NCBI GenBank assembly: GCA_027325485.1
Contig: DAIEFN010000002.1
Location: 19,395 to 83,394, forward strand
From: Candidatus Saccharimonadota bacterium
GTDB lineage: Bacteria > Patescibacteriota > Saccharimonadia > Saccharimonadales > UBA4665
Direction: 5' to 3'
Length of the DNA stretch: 64,000 nucleotides
Shown here: positions 7,699 to 16,276 of the stretch, piece by piece
How positions within the stretch are numbered: the first letter of the stretch is position 1
How the letters are laid out: every line of letters begins with the position of its first letter
Notes under the pieces: model-generated
Told to the model about the DNA's origin: nothing
Seen by the model: the letters and a program-made list of their open reading frames with translations, nothing else
The model's database searches: none
Made by a program: the position numbers and the translations under genes

Positions 7699-8871
7699 AT
7701 GTCTTATCATTATTCATCGTCTAAACATTCTAGTAGCCGTAGGAGCTCAGCGCCCCGCGGTATGAAGAAAGACTATATCGACCCCAATAAGTTTATTAAC
7801 CAGGCTCGCCCAGCAGAGGAAGAAGTTTACGTTGCTGAAAATAAGTTTGAGCAATTCAACGTTCATCCCCTCTTAAAGGCAAATCTATTGCACAAGGGCT
7901 ATATTACACCTACGCCAATTCAAGATAAGACTATCCTCCCAGCCCTAGCCGGACGTGACGTGATTGGCCTTGCAGATACGGGCACTGGCAAAACAGCAGC
8001 CTTTGCGATTCCCTTGCTTAATAGAGTCATGAGCTCTAATGCTAAAGCTTTAGTTATTGCGCCAACGCGTGAGCTAGCTCAGCAAATTGATGCCGATTTT
8101 GGCTCAATTGCAAAAGGTAGTAACTTACGTAGCGCCGTACTAATTGGTGGCGCCAGCATGGGTCAACAACTTAGAGATCTTCGCCAAGCACCCCAAATCG
8201 TAGTTGGCACACCAGGACGTATTAAAGATCACTTAACCCGACGCACGATTAAGTTAAACAGTTTCAATATTGTCGTTCTTGATGAAGTTGACCGTATGTT
8301 AGATATGGGCTTTTTAGGTAGTGTGAAGGAAATCTTAGAGCAACTTAGCCCCACGCGGCAGTCCTACTTTTTCTCAGCGACTCTCGATACGCGCGTTAAG
8401 ACGCTAATTGAAACTTTTGCTAAAGATCCCCTAACCATATCTGTTAAAACTAGCGATCGCAGTGCTAATATTCACCAAAACATTGTGCGCATTTCTCATC
8501 CCAGCGAAAAGCTTACTAAACTGCATGATCTCTTAATTAGTGGCGACATTAATAAAGCGATCATCTTTGATGATACACAGCGCAGTGTGGAACGACTATC
8601 TAATGAGCTAGTGGCGCGCGGTTTCCGAGCGGACTCAATTCATGGTGGCAAAAGCCAAGGTCAAAGACAAAGATCCCTCGCGAAGTTTAAACAAGACGAG
8701 GTTAAGATCCTAGTTGCGACTGACGTCGCCGCGCGTGGGATTGACGTACCGGATGTAACGCACGTTATTAACTACTCTCAGCCTAATACCTACTCAGACT
8801 ACATTCACCGAATTGGGCGCGCTGGAAGAGCTGGTAAGGTCGGCTACGCTTTAACGTTCATAAGCAACTAA
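7699..8871 (+). CDS. DEAD-box ATP-dependent RNA helicase
   Basis: All helicase motifs are present in order: Q motif (TPIQ, near 75), Walker A ADTGTGKT (92-99), PTRELAQQI (122-130), GG, TPGR, motif II as DEVD (195-198) instead of DEAD, SAT (226-228), and HRIGRAGRAG near 370. The N-terminus is a short Ser/Arg-rich basic tail and the C-terminus stops just after the core, so there is no long RNA-binding extension. It should remodel RNA secondary structure in ribosome assembly or mRNA turnover. AAGAAGG is the ribosome site. 390 residues. Confidence 0.93.
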   Translation: MSYHYSSSKHSSSRRSSAPRGMKKDYIDPNKFINQARPAEEEVYVAENKFEQFNVHPLLKANLLHKGYITPTPIQDKTILPALAGRDVIGLADTGTGKTAAFAIPLLNRVMSSNAKALVIAPTRELAQQIDADFGSIAKGSNLRSAVLIGGASMGQQLRDLRQAPQIVVGTPGRIKDHLTRRTIKLNSFNIVVLDEVDRMLDMGFLGSVKEILEQLSPTRQSYFFSATLDTRVKTLIETFAKDPLTISVKTSDRSANIHQNIVRISHPSEKLTKLHDLLISGDINKAIIFDDTQRSVERLSNELVARGFRADSIHGGKSQGQRQRSLAKFKQDEVKILVATDVAARGIDVPDVTHVINYSQPNTYSDYIHRIGRAGRAGKVGYALTFISN

Positions 8872-8877
8872 ACTACT

Positions 8878-9132
8878 ATGGCAAGTCATTACATTAACGA
8901 AGCCGTAGCCAAACGGCTACTAGATGGTAAAGTACGCGAGAAGCTCGAGGCGCTTGAAAAGAACCCGCAGCTTAATACGCGTGCGACTAGCTATAGTGCG
9001 AACTCAAGCGTTTACCCAGATGGTCAAATGCCCTTTGTCGATAAACACATGGCCTATCTAAGGGCGCATCCAAAACTAGATCACGATCAATACATCGCAA
9101 ACTTACGCTTAATGCTTAAGAACCGTAACTAG
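8878..9132 (+). CDS. Small basic hypothetical protein downstream of the helicase
   Basis: Eighty-four residues, soluble and basic, starting 6 bp after the helicase stop and therefore probably translated from the same mRNA. It may act with the helicase, or be the split-off remnant of the C-terminal extension seen in many helicases of this family. No domain recognised. Confidence 0.6.
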   Translation: MASHYINEAVAKRLLDGKVREKLEALEKNPQLNTRATSYSANSSVYPDGQMPFVDKHMAYLRAHPKLDHDQYIANLRLMLKNRN

Positions 9133-9138
9133 CTCCTT

Positions 9139-10197
9139 TTATTGGGCTGGGGCCGGAATAATATTTAAGATCGTTTGGTGGATTGGCTCTGCTATAGCAA
9201 GTAAGTTATGGGCTAAGCCAAGCTTTACAATTCTAAGCATCATGGCTTCGTAGTTCATGCCAATATTAAGCACGCAAGCTTTAGGGAACGAGCCGTAGCC
9301 ACTAATTAAACTTGGGATTAAGTTAACTTCTAGAAAATGTGCCACGTTAAAACGGTCTAAACGAATATCGATGCGGCCGTAGTCGCTGGCACCTAGAGCT
9401 TGAAATACATTAAGCGCTAGTTCACTAACGTGAGCTTTGAGCACTTCATCATCAACTGCAATGGCAGCTTCGGTATTAGCTGATTTGACTGCGCTACTTA
9501 AGATCCGGGAGCCATGCGCATTCAGTGGCGCAATGAGTTCAATTGGCATGACTGAGTAGTGATTATTATCATCAATAGGATCATCTTTAAGGATTGCAAC
9601 GCTAAATTCACGTCCAGGTAGGTACTCTTCAATTAAAGAGTCTGAATGATGTACGTTTGCAATTGATTTAGTCTTGCTTAAGAGTTGGTTAAAGTCAGTA
9701 ACAACTGAATTGGCGTCGATGCCAAGTCCACCGCCACGATTCAGCGGTTTAATAAATAAGGGGAAGTTTAGGCTTAGTTCGTTTTTAGTTATGACCTGGT
9801 CTCGTTTGATCACCATGAATGGCGCGGTCTTTAGTCCGCTTGAGAGGACGCGCTGTTTTGCGAGGTGCTTATCGCGTCCCAGCTCATACGCTAGATAACT
9901 TGATCCGGTATGGGCAATATTATTACTTTCAAGATAATCTGCGAGCCAAATTTTATCTAAATCATCAATGCCAAGCTCTGGGTTAGTTGGTATAAACTCC
10001 ATACCTAGTAAGACTAGGTCGGGACGTGAGCTTACGAGAGCAGAGAGATCAGCCCTTTGGTTGATTATTACAATGTCGACTCGCTTGTAGTGCTTCGATA
10101 ATACGTCTTTAATGGCCAGAGCCGAAAACTGACCCATTGAACTAAGCTCACTAATAGAAGAGCGTACGATCGCAATCGCAAGATTACTTTTTAACAT
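9139..10197 (-). CDS. D-alanine-D-alanine ligase-like ATP-grasp protein
   Basis: Has the ATP-grasp layout of D-Ala-D-Ala ligases: lid and glycine loop NRGGGLGI, the IEEYLPGREFSVAIL block, and the metal-binding C-terminal FLEVNLIPSLISGYGSFPKA, which replaces the usual NTxPGxT of true Ddl. A second, canonical Ddl is encoded at 45136-46296. This copy is therefore probably a paralogue joining other amino acids or dipeptides. The frame opens at a TTG (10236) but the ATG at 10197 (MLKSNLAIAIV) matches the first strand of the fold better. 352 residues. Confidence 0.75.
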   Translation of the reverse strand: MLKSNLAIAIVRSSISELSSMGQFSALAIKDVLSKHYKRVDIVIINQRADLSALVSSRPDLVLLGMEFIPTNPELGIDDLDKIWLADYLESNNIAHTGSSYLAYELGRDKHLAKQRVLSSGLKTAPFMVIKRDQVITKNELSLNFPLFIKPLNRGGGLGIDANSVVTDFNQLLSKTKSIANVHHSDSLIEEYLPGREFSVAILKDDPIDDNNHYSVMPIELIAPLNAHGSRILSSAVKSANTEAAIAVDDEVLKAHVSELALNVFQALGASDYGRIDIRLDRFNVAHFLEVNLIPSLISGYGSFPKACVLNIGMNYEAMMLRIVKLGLAHNLLAIAEPIHQTILNIIPAPAQ

Positions 10198-10293
10198 AAC
10201 TACATAACCGATCAGCGGACCCGAAAAATAATTCAAGTCCGCTTAAGTTAGCTGTTTAATAGAGCTAGATACTAGCTAATGAGCTATCAATAT

Positions 10294-10593
10294 CTAGTAA
10301 GAGCGACGGAAGCCACCGCCACCACCGCCACCGGAGCGTCGGTCTTCTTGTGGACGAGCTTCGTTAACTGTAACAGCTCGGCCGCTGACTTCTTTGCCGT
10401 TTAAGCTAGCGATTGCAGCTTTAGCTTCGCTGTCATCAGCCATTTCCACAAAGCCGAAGCCTTTGGATTGACCACTGTCGCGGTCCTTAATTACGGTTGC
10501 TGAAGTTACTTTACCCTGTTCTTGGAATAGGGCTTCTAGTTCTTGTTCGGTAACGCTATATGCTAGGCCACCAACGTAAAGTTTCATTGCCAT
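10294..10593 (-). CDS. Glycine-rich RRM RNA-binding protein
   Basis: A single RNA-recognition motif with RNP2 LYVGGL (residues 5-10) and RNP1 KGFGFVEM, then a short RG/G-rich tail (RRSGGGGGGGFRRSY). This is the form of bacterial cold-induced Rbp proteins, which bind single-stranded RNA. AAGGA lies about 10 nt before the ATG, and an mRNA leader of over 80 nt is possible since the next gene begins 160 bp away. 99 residues. Confidence 0.92.
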   Translation of the reverse strand: MAMKLYVGGLAYSVTEQELEALFQEQGKVTSATVIKDRDSGQSKGFGFVEMADDSEAKAAIASLNGKEVSGRAVTVNEARPQEDRRSGGGGGGGFRRSY

Positions 10594-10756
10594 GATCTTT
10601 TGTCCTTCTTATTATCTAATATCACCAGCGTTTAATATCTTCTGACCGCGATGATAGTTAGATCTTATGAGGACTAATTTAATCAAACGGAGAGGTTCTA
10701 GTAACCACTTGCTTAAGCTAACTATAGCATGATCTGTTTATTTTACCTATTTAGTT

Positions 10757-11413
10757 TTACTTGATGACTTGAGGCGGGGTCTCTACGCTATGCTGAAGCG
10801 CAAAGAGTGGCAAGGCAATCAGTGCCAGGCCACAGGCTAATAAAAAGATGATTTGTGACAACAGGGTTACTTTATCAACTACGACGCTTAAGATGAGAAA
10901 AATACCACTTAGACTCCAGATCCAAAACAGCGCTCGGGCCCACTTATAGCTGGCTTCCCTTTGCTTAGTGCTACGAGCTTGGCGCATGCTAGCATAAAGC
11001 GCGCCAAGCAGCCCAAGAGCGGCGACAATTGAAGCGGTGTCGTGCAGCGAGAGAATCTGGACTGGCGCTATGCCACAAGCTGAAATGCTTTCACTGCAAC
11101 GATTTGAGATTGGCGTAATGGCTTCGAGTAAGGTTGCTGCACCAAAGACGATATAGCCGAAGAGGATCTTCCTACTTGATGGGTTAAGCTTGGCTAGTCT
11201 AGCGCCAATGGCAATCACAATTGCGGCAGTTAACGCATCACCCAGCGCAAAAAGCCAGGCGTAAGGACGGCCAGAGACTTCAAGGGCACTTAAGTATTTA
11301 TTATTTAGCGAGATCGGATCTAACCAAAAAGCCAATGGCCAACTATTGTAGAGCACTGCCGTAAGCAGGCTTAACCCAAAGGCAGTACGGTTGACCTCTA
11401 ACCTATCAAACAT
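10757..11413 (-). CDS. DUF998-like six-helix membrane protein
   Basis: About six hydrophobic helices, with an external loop containing two cysteines (NRCSESISACG) and the sequence LHDTAS ahead of helix 4, both features I associate with DUF998 proteins. No biochemical role is established for the family. 218 residues; single gene, divergent from the mTERF-like gene. Confidence 0.65.
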   Translation of the reverse strand: MFDRLEVNRTAFGLSLLTAVLYNSWPLAFWLDPISLNNKYLSALEVSGRPYAWLFALGDALTAAIVIAIGARLAKLNPSSRKILFGYIVFGAATLLEAITPISNRCSESISACGIAPVQILSLHDTASIVAALGLLGALYASMRQARSTKQREASYKWARALFWIWSLSGIFLILSVVVDKVTLLSQIIFLLACGLALIALPLFALQHSVETPPQVIK

Positions 11414-11492
11414 GCCTCTATCATATTAGGCTTATTAACCATGCTTTTGAAATAGCGCAGGCTAAGTGCGAAAAATTCATAAGAGTAGTTAT

Positions 11493-11521
11493 TTTACAGA
11501 GTACTCGTTTGATGGTATAAT
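11493..11521 (+). promoter_or_regulatory. Strong promoter for the mTERF-like gene, predicted leaderless
   Basis: TTTACA (11493-11498), 17-bp spacer, TATAAT (11516-11521). The ATG at 11528 follows after only 6 nt, so the transcript should begin at the start codon, and indeed no ribosome site is seen. Confidence 0.65.
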
Positions 11522-11527
11522 AATAGT

Positions 11528-13042
11528 ATGTACTCGCCTGAGGTGGTTGGCTCTAAAGAAATTAAACCTGACTTTCATTTCGTTTTAGCGGATACGGAAT
11601 GGCTGGCGAGGCTTGGCTATAGTTGGCCGGAAGAAGATACGCAAGCTGGCTTAAACTACCTAGAAAATGTGCTGAGCATCGCCTCAACACCACCTAACCC
11701 ATATAGCTCTACACAATCTGATAATCTTCAGTCCATAATTGCTCGGAATGAATTCATTAATGGTCTAACTAACCTCGAAGATTACCATAAACACAAACTG
11801 ATTGAACGACCGGATTTAGTTATCTCGCTCGGTTCAGTTATTGGCACCCAGCGCATCCTGCATGATTTAGATATCGATAATCAGCGCGTGATGCGCGCTT
11901 TCCCGGCCATCTTAAGTCTCAAGCCGGAAGTTTTGAAAGCTCAATTAGATAACCTAACGACAATCGGGATTAAGCCACGCCGAGTAATTAATCTCTACGC
12001 TCCAGTTCTTGATTTGGCACCAGAAGAGATTAACTTTAGGATTGAGACAATCAATAGCCTGGGGCTAAATGCCTTAAAAGTAATTAACATCTTCCCACAG
12101 ATACTTGGCATGCAGCGCGACACGATTAAAGCCCGGATGGCTAACCTAAGTAAACAAGGGTTAGATGATCATAAACTAGTCCATAGCGACAGCTTTATCC
12201 TGCGTTATCCAACTGAAGCCATTAATGCCAAGCTGAAATTTATTAAGAACATGGGGCTAGATATGCCTCGAGTCGTTAATGTCTTCCCAACTACTTTAAG
12301 CTACGCCTTCTCAACCCTTAAACTAAAGTTTGATAACCTGACCGAACTAGGCTTAGACGCCGTTAACTGCATCGATAATAACCCCGCCATTTTTAGTTTA
12401 GCTCCTGAAACCGTAAAGAGTCGCTTTGAGCATTTAACGCGGCTGGGTCTAAATGCCGTCGTGGTTGCAAACCACAATCCTAGCATCTTTAGCAAAAGTG
12501 AAGATTTAATTGAGTCTAAAATTAATAATCTCACGGCCTTAGGTCTGAATGCCGTAAAGATAGTTAATACGCGTCCAGTCATTTTAAATCCACCACCCGA
12601 GACGATCAAAGCTAAGCTTAGAGTGCTCTACGGTGCAAGCCGGGCCTGGGGCTTGAGAAATTACAAGAGCCCAGTTAACCATTTCGTTGAAAGTTATCCG
12701 GCGTTATTAGGCTATAGCTCAGATCGCAACCGGGTTTTAATTCGGATTTTAAATAATAGTCTCGATCCGCACACCCACATCACACTCCATCAGATACGCT
12801 CACTAACTAGTAATAATCTTGAGGCAACTCTTGCGGCCTATTTGAAACAAGATAAAGAGTCTAGCTCGATAGAGCAAATATCTGAGCAGAGCCGAGTTTT
12901 GTATGAACTTGGCTATCAGGCACTACAAAATTTAATCCTTGCTCCAGAGCATGCTAATGATTCGGCCGTAAACGTCTACCAGCGCAGTTTAGCGCGCAGG
13001 GCTAGCATTGCTAAGCACCACCAAAGTTATCACACTCACTAG
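11528..13042 (+). CDS. Protein with eight tandem 32-residue mTERF-like repeats
   Basis: Residues 114-369 consist of eight units of exactly 32 residues with consensus LGLNAxKVINxxPxILxLxPETIKAKLxNLTx. The pattern (Leu-Gly-hydrophobic, a central P-x-I/L-L/F, and an amphipathic helix) matches the helical mTERF repeat known from mitochondrial and plastid transcription-termination factors, which stack into a nucleic-acid-binding superhelix. The flanks (1-113 and 370-504) are not repetitive; the C-terminal part is helical and ends His-rich. No signal peptide. 504 residues. Likely cytosolic, binding DNA or RNA; another helical-repeat function is possible. The PafA/Dop-like gene starts 48 bp downstream on the same strand. 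Confidence 0.75.
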   Translation: MYSPEVVGSKEIKPDFHFVLADTEWLARLGYSWPEEDTQAGLNYLENVLSIASTPPNPYSSTQSDNLQSIIARNEFINGLTNLEDYHKHKLIERPDLVISLGSVIGTQRILHDLDIDNQRVMRAFPAILSLKPEVLKAQLDNLTTIGIKPRRVINLYAPVLDLAPEEINFRIETINSLGLNALKVINIFPQILGMQRDTIKARMANLSKQGLDDHKLVHSDSFILRYPTEAINAKLKFIKNMGLDMPRVVNVFPTTLSYAFSTLKLKFDNLTELGLDAVNCIDNNPAIFSLAPETVKSRFEHLTRLGLNAVVVANHNPSIFSKSEDLIESKINNLTALGLNAVKIVNTRPVILNPPPETIKAKLRVLYGASRAWGLRNYKSPVNHFVESYPALLGYSSDRNRVLIRILNNSLDPHTHITLHQIRSLTSNNLEATLAAYLKQDKESSSIEQISEQSRVLYELGYQALQNLILAPEHANDSAVNVYQRSLARRASIAKHHQSYHTH

Positions 13043-13090
13043 CGATTATTTGTGCGTTAGATCACTAGATAATGCAGCTGTTTTGATGTA

Positions 13091-14470
13091 ATGTTGAACC
13101 TTATGGAATCTGTCTACCCCTTTCCAGAAATGTCTGGCAGTGAAGAGGAAATTAGGCTCACGATCAGTGAACTCAATAATCGCAATAGTAAGAATGACCT
13201 CCCTAGACTACTTAGTGGCATGGATTCAATCTGTCCGCCATTGCCTGGTAGTAAAGATTTTAGAGCTAATGGGTCACGCACCTATATTGATTCGAAAGGT
13301 ATCGAGCTTGCCACGCCAGAAGTTAAAACGCCGATTGATCAATTAGTCTATACCGAAGCTGGAGTGCGCATTCTTTCAGATAGCCTAACAAACTTTCTGC
13401 TTTCTGAGAGTAAGCGCACTAAAACTGAGCAATATGGCATCTTGCAGCGTCGGGTGATCGATAACAAAGGTAATACGTGGGGAGTCCATGATAATTTTTC
13501 GGTTTGGGATCCAGATTATTTCTCAAGTCTTAATCAGGAAAAGACCACTTTAGGGCAAATCTGGAGCGGGTTTTTAAGCAGCCGCGGTTTTATAACTGGA
13601 GCAATGCGAGTAGAAGAAACCCCAACCTTCTCACAAAAATTAAGTGTGAAACATGCCTACAGTAGCAAAAATTATTCTAACTCCTTACTCTACGCCGATG
13701 CTTCTAACGGTCCCCGCTTAGAGATCCGCTGCAGTGACGTTAATCTGCAGGAATGGGCTTTCGTTAGCCGGATTGGTGGGGCAGCATTAGTCTTAGCAGC
13801 CACACAGACACAGTTAATTGGTGAGCTCTCTAAAAATTACCAAACTCTAATGAGCCAAAACATTTCAGCCTGGAATACTATTCCTCTAGATAAAGACTTG
13901 GGGCTGAAGGCTGATACGGCCTTGCTGAGCGCCATCGACATTCAACACTTTACTATGAGTACAATCCTCGATCGGCTTGAAGACCGTATGAATCTGCCGA
14001 TACCAAAAGTCTACCGCCGAATTGGCGAAGAAATCTTAAAATTTTGCGAAGACGTCGAGGGAGTCGCGTTTGGCAACAAGGAACTATCGACTTTAGTGGG
14101 ACGTGCCGATTGGGCCGGTAAGTTGGTGGTACTGCGTGAGCATCTGCACCGTAACCCGAGTGGTCGACGCATTGGAGATGCTAAAAGTAAGCTGCTTGAC
14201 CTTTGGTATGATCAAATCTTTATTGATATTCAATCAGACGGTAGCCCATCTACTACTTACGGTTATGGCTACGATCAAGCTAGCGCCAGCTACAGCCAGC
14301 CCCACGCTTTGGCAATTGAGCATGCCATTAAAAACCCTCCGTCCAATACTCGGGCTGCACAACGCGTCAAGAATGCTCAAAAATTAGGTGATCGCGTTAA
14401 AGATTGCGACTGGCAAAATCTCGTCTATGATGACCAAGGCAAGAGCAAAGAAATGTACTTTGATATTTAG
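13091..14470 (+). CDS. Divergent Pup ligase/depupylase (PafA/Dop) family protein
   Basis: PafA and Dop attach or remove the small modifier Pup in Actinobacteria. Family blocks seen here: NGSRTYIDSKGIELATPE (60-77; PafA/Dop form NGxRxYxDxxxxEYxTPE, Asp67 matching the catalytic Asp), WGVHDNF (130-136; form YGxHENY), FLSSRGFITGAMRV (161-173; form FLxTRQxxxGAGRV) and RLEIRCSDVNLQE with GGAALVLA (209-236). The N-terminal GIETEYG strand holding a metal-binding Glu in PafA and Dop is not visible, so activity is uncertain. No Pup gene was found in the window. 459 residues. Possibly cotranscribed with the mTERF-like gene. Confidence 0.75.
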   Translation: MLNLMESVYPFPEMSGSEEEIRLTISELNNRNSKNDLPRLLSGMDSICPPLPGSKDFRANGSRTYIDSKGIELATPEVKTPIDQLVYTEAGVRILSDSLTNFLLSESKRTKTEQYGILQRRVIDNKGNTWGVHDNFSVWDPDYFSSLNQEKTTLGQIWSGFLSSRGFITGAMRVEETPTFSQKLSVKHAYSSKNYSNSLLYADASNGPRLEIRCSDVNLQEWAFVSRIGGAALVLAATQTQLIGELSKNYQTLMSQNISAWNTIPLDKDLGLKADTALLSAIDIQHFTMSTILDRLEDRMNLPIPKVYRRIGEEILKFCEDVEGVAFGNKELSTLVGRADWAGKLVVLREHLHRNPSGRRIGDAKSKLLDLWYDQIFIDIQSDGSPSTTYGYGYDQASASYSQPHALAIEHAIKNPPSNTRAAQRVKNAQKLGDRVKDCDWQNLVYDDQGKSKEMYFDI

Positions 14471-14480
14471 AGTTGTTGTT

Positions 14481-16238
14481 TTAGTTTTTCTTGGAACGCC
14501 AGATTAGGCGATGCACTGGAACGAGCTTAGGAACATCTCTAATTCCGGGAATAAACGGCACCGCGAGTAAGAGCGCCGTAGCAAGCGTCGTTAAGTAAAT
14601 TGCAATTAAGTCGACATTGGGCGAGTGTGAGAATGCCGGTATCTGATACCAGAGGGTGTACAGCCAGAGCCACGGTTGACCTGGATATGAGCCAGTTTCG
14701 TTCATTACGCCCCACTGGTTGCCTTTTAGATGCTGTGCTCCAGCAAGCGAAGAGAAGTAGCTACCATCTTCAATAAAGAGGAGCGGTTTAGTGTAGTTTG
14801 TGCCATAAAAAGGTTGCTGTGAAAGAAGGCTGGTATCGATTGCCCCGCTTTGTGCAAAGGCTAACTCATTAGCGGCTAAAATCGGTACTGGACCATCATT
14901 AGCTTTAGGCACAATTGGTTGTTGGGACTTAAAGCTAACGTTGGTAACAGCTCTCAAGTAGGCCTGATCCCAAGCTTTCTGCTGGGTAGCTGACGCATTG
15001 TTATATTGCGCGAGGGCATTTATTAATTTCGTGTTGCCTGGAGCTAGGGAAGTAAGTGGCGCAAGGACGAAAGTTTGAGCGGCATTTATCTTCTGGTGTA
15101 CACCACCGAGCATTTGCCAGGATACGCCCAGCTTCTGTAAGTTCGAGGAGCCATTATTATACGGTGGTCCGTAATTAGCAGTTTCGCTAGTTCCGGCTAG
15201 TTCACTGACAGTGGTTGCGAGGAAGTCTGCCGGGGCAGTTTTAGACCAACTTGCAACAGTGACTGGCGGGTCGTCAGGAGAAGACAAGGTTGCAGATAAG
15301 CCAATAACGAGCAGGAAAACAATCAGGCTCGCAATGGTGCCTTCTTTTATAATGTCATACTCACGCGTTGTGCCACGCCAATGGGCGGCCTCTGCTTCTT
15401 TTAGAGCTTTACGTTCAGCCCGTCCATGCGCCTTTTGAATTGGGTGCGATACGCCACGCACTCTAACTAGTGCAATATGAATCAGTACGAATGAAGCTAG
15501 ACCAATTGGCAGCAGTATGACGTGCCAGGAAATCATCTGTCCGAAGTTAGTTAGATTAAAGAAAGAGCCCAGTCCGGTAGCATTAATGGCGTCCTTGCCA
15601 TTAGTGGCAATCCACTGTGAGTCAAAATTCTGCTGCGATAAATAACCAGTAAACGATTCAAGTATCGATAGCCCAAAAGCGAGACCACCAGTGATCCATG
15701 TTAGAGCGCGCTTTCCTCTCCAGGCGGCCATCCAAAACTTACCCCATAAATGAATCACCATAAAGGCCATAAAGAGTTCGACGCTCCAAAGATGCATACT
15801 GTTTACGAAGTGTCCAAGTGAACTTTCGTGCCACCAAGAAAGGCCGCCAATAGCTAGCACAATACCTGATAGAACTACCATACCGAGAGCTGCTAGAGTG
15901 GCGACGCCAAAAACATAGATCCATGAAGCAACATAGGCTGGCTGTCGATCAGGGAGGAGTTTATGCGGCGGCAAAACTTTAAGCATAAAGTTGCGCACCC
16001 GCGCAGTCCACATATTCTTAAATCGGGGATCAGTCGGATAGTGATCAGTAGCGTCTTCTTCTTCTGGTGGTAAGGTGCCCTTGGCTTTTGGGAATGGCAG
16101 CAGTAGTGCCAGTCCGAAAATAACAACCATCGTCGCAATAACGACCAGGTTTGCAATTGAGATACTGATGAAAGACCAGTTGAGGTAAGTTTGGCTGTGG
16201 TTAAGATTCACAAGCGCGCCGAAGATACCGTTGCTCAT
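14481..16238 (-). CDS. qcrB: QcrB-like cytochrome b with periplasmic extension
   Basis: A membrane diheme cytochrome b. Heme ligands are visible as two His pairs: H149/H163 in helix B (13 residues between) and H239/H254 in helix D (14 between). A single helix (about 20-48) and a cytosolic loop precede the four-helix core (about 105-260). A further helix is followed by a Ser/Asn/Ala-rich external domain of about 200 residues (roughly 335-530) and one last helix. This layout is like cytochrome b proteins of Actinobacteria. No Rieske protein, cytochrome c or oxidase gene is nearby, so its electron partners are unknown. 585 residues. Confidence 0.85.
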   Translation of the reverse strand: MSNGIFGALVNLNHSQTYLNWSFISISIANLVVIATMVVIFGLALLLPFPKAKGTLPPEEEDATDHYPTDPRFKNMWTARVRNFMLKVLPPHKLLPDRQPAYVASWIYVFGVATLAALGMVVLSGIVLAIGGLSWWHESSLGHFVNSMHLWSVELFMAFMVIHLWGKFWMAAWRGKRALTWITGGLAFGLSILESFTGYLSQQNFDSQWIATNGKDAINATGLGSFFNLTNFGQMISWHVILLPIGLASFVLIHIALVRVRGVSHPIQKAHGRAERKALKEAEAAHWRGTTREYDIIKEGTIASLIVFLLVIGLSATLSSPDDPPVTVASWSKTAPADFLATTVSELAGTSETANYGPPYNNGSSNLQKLGVSWQMLGGVHQKINAAQTFVLAPLTSLAPGNTKLINALAQYNNASATQQKAWDQAYLRAVTNVSFKSQQPIVPKANDGPVPILAANELAFAQSGAIDTSLLSQQPFYGTNYTKPLLFIEDGSYFSSLAGAQHLKGNQWGVMNETGSYPGQPWLWLYTLWYQIPAFSHSPNVDLIAIYLTTLATALLLAVPFIPGIRDVPKLVPVHRLIWRSKKN

Positions 16239-16276
16239 AATTTCAGTTTAGCACAAGCGCTTTATTATGCTATAGC

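Noticed and set aside
13091..14470. Glutamate-cysteine ligase as identity of the 459-residue protein
   Set aside because: The NGxRxYxD-TPE, WGxHDN and FLxxRG-GAxRV blocks fit PafA/Dop better, and no GshA signature was seen.
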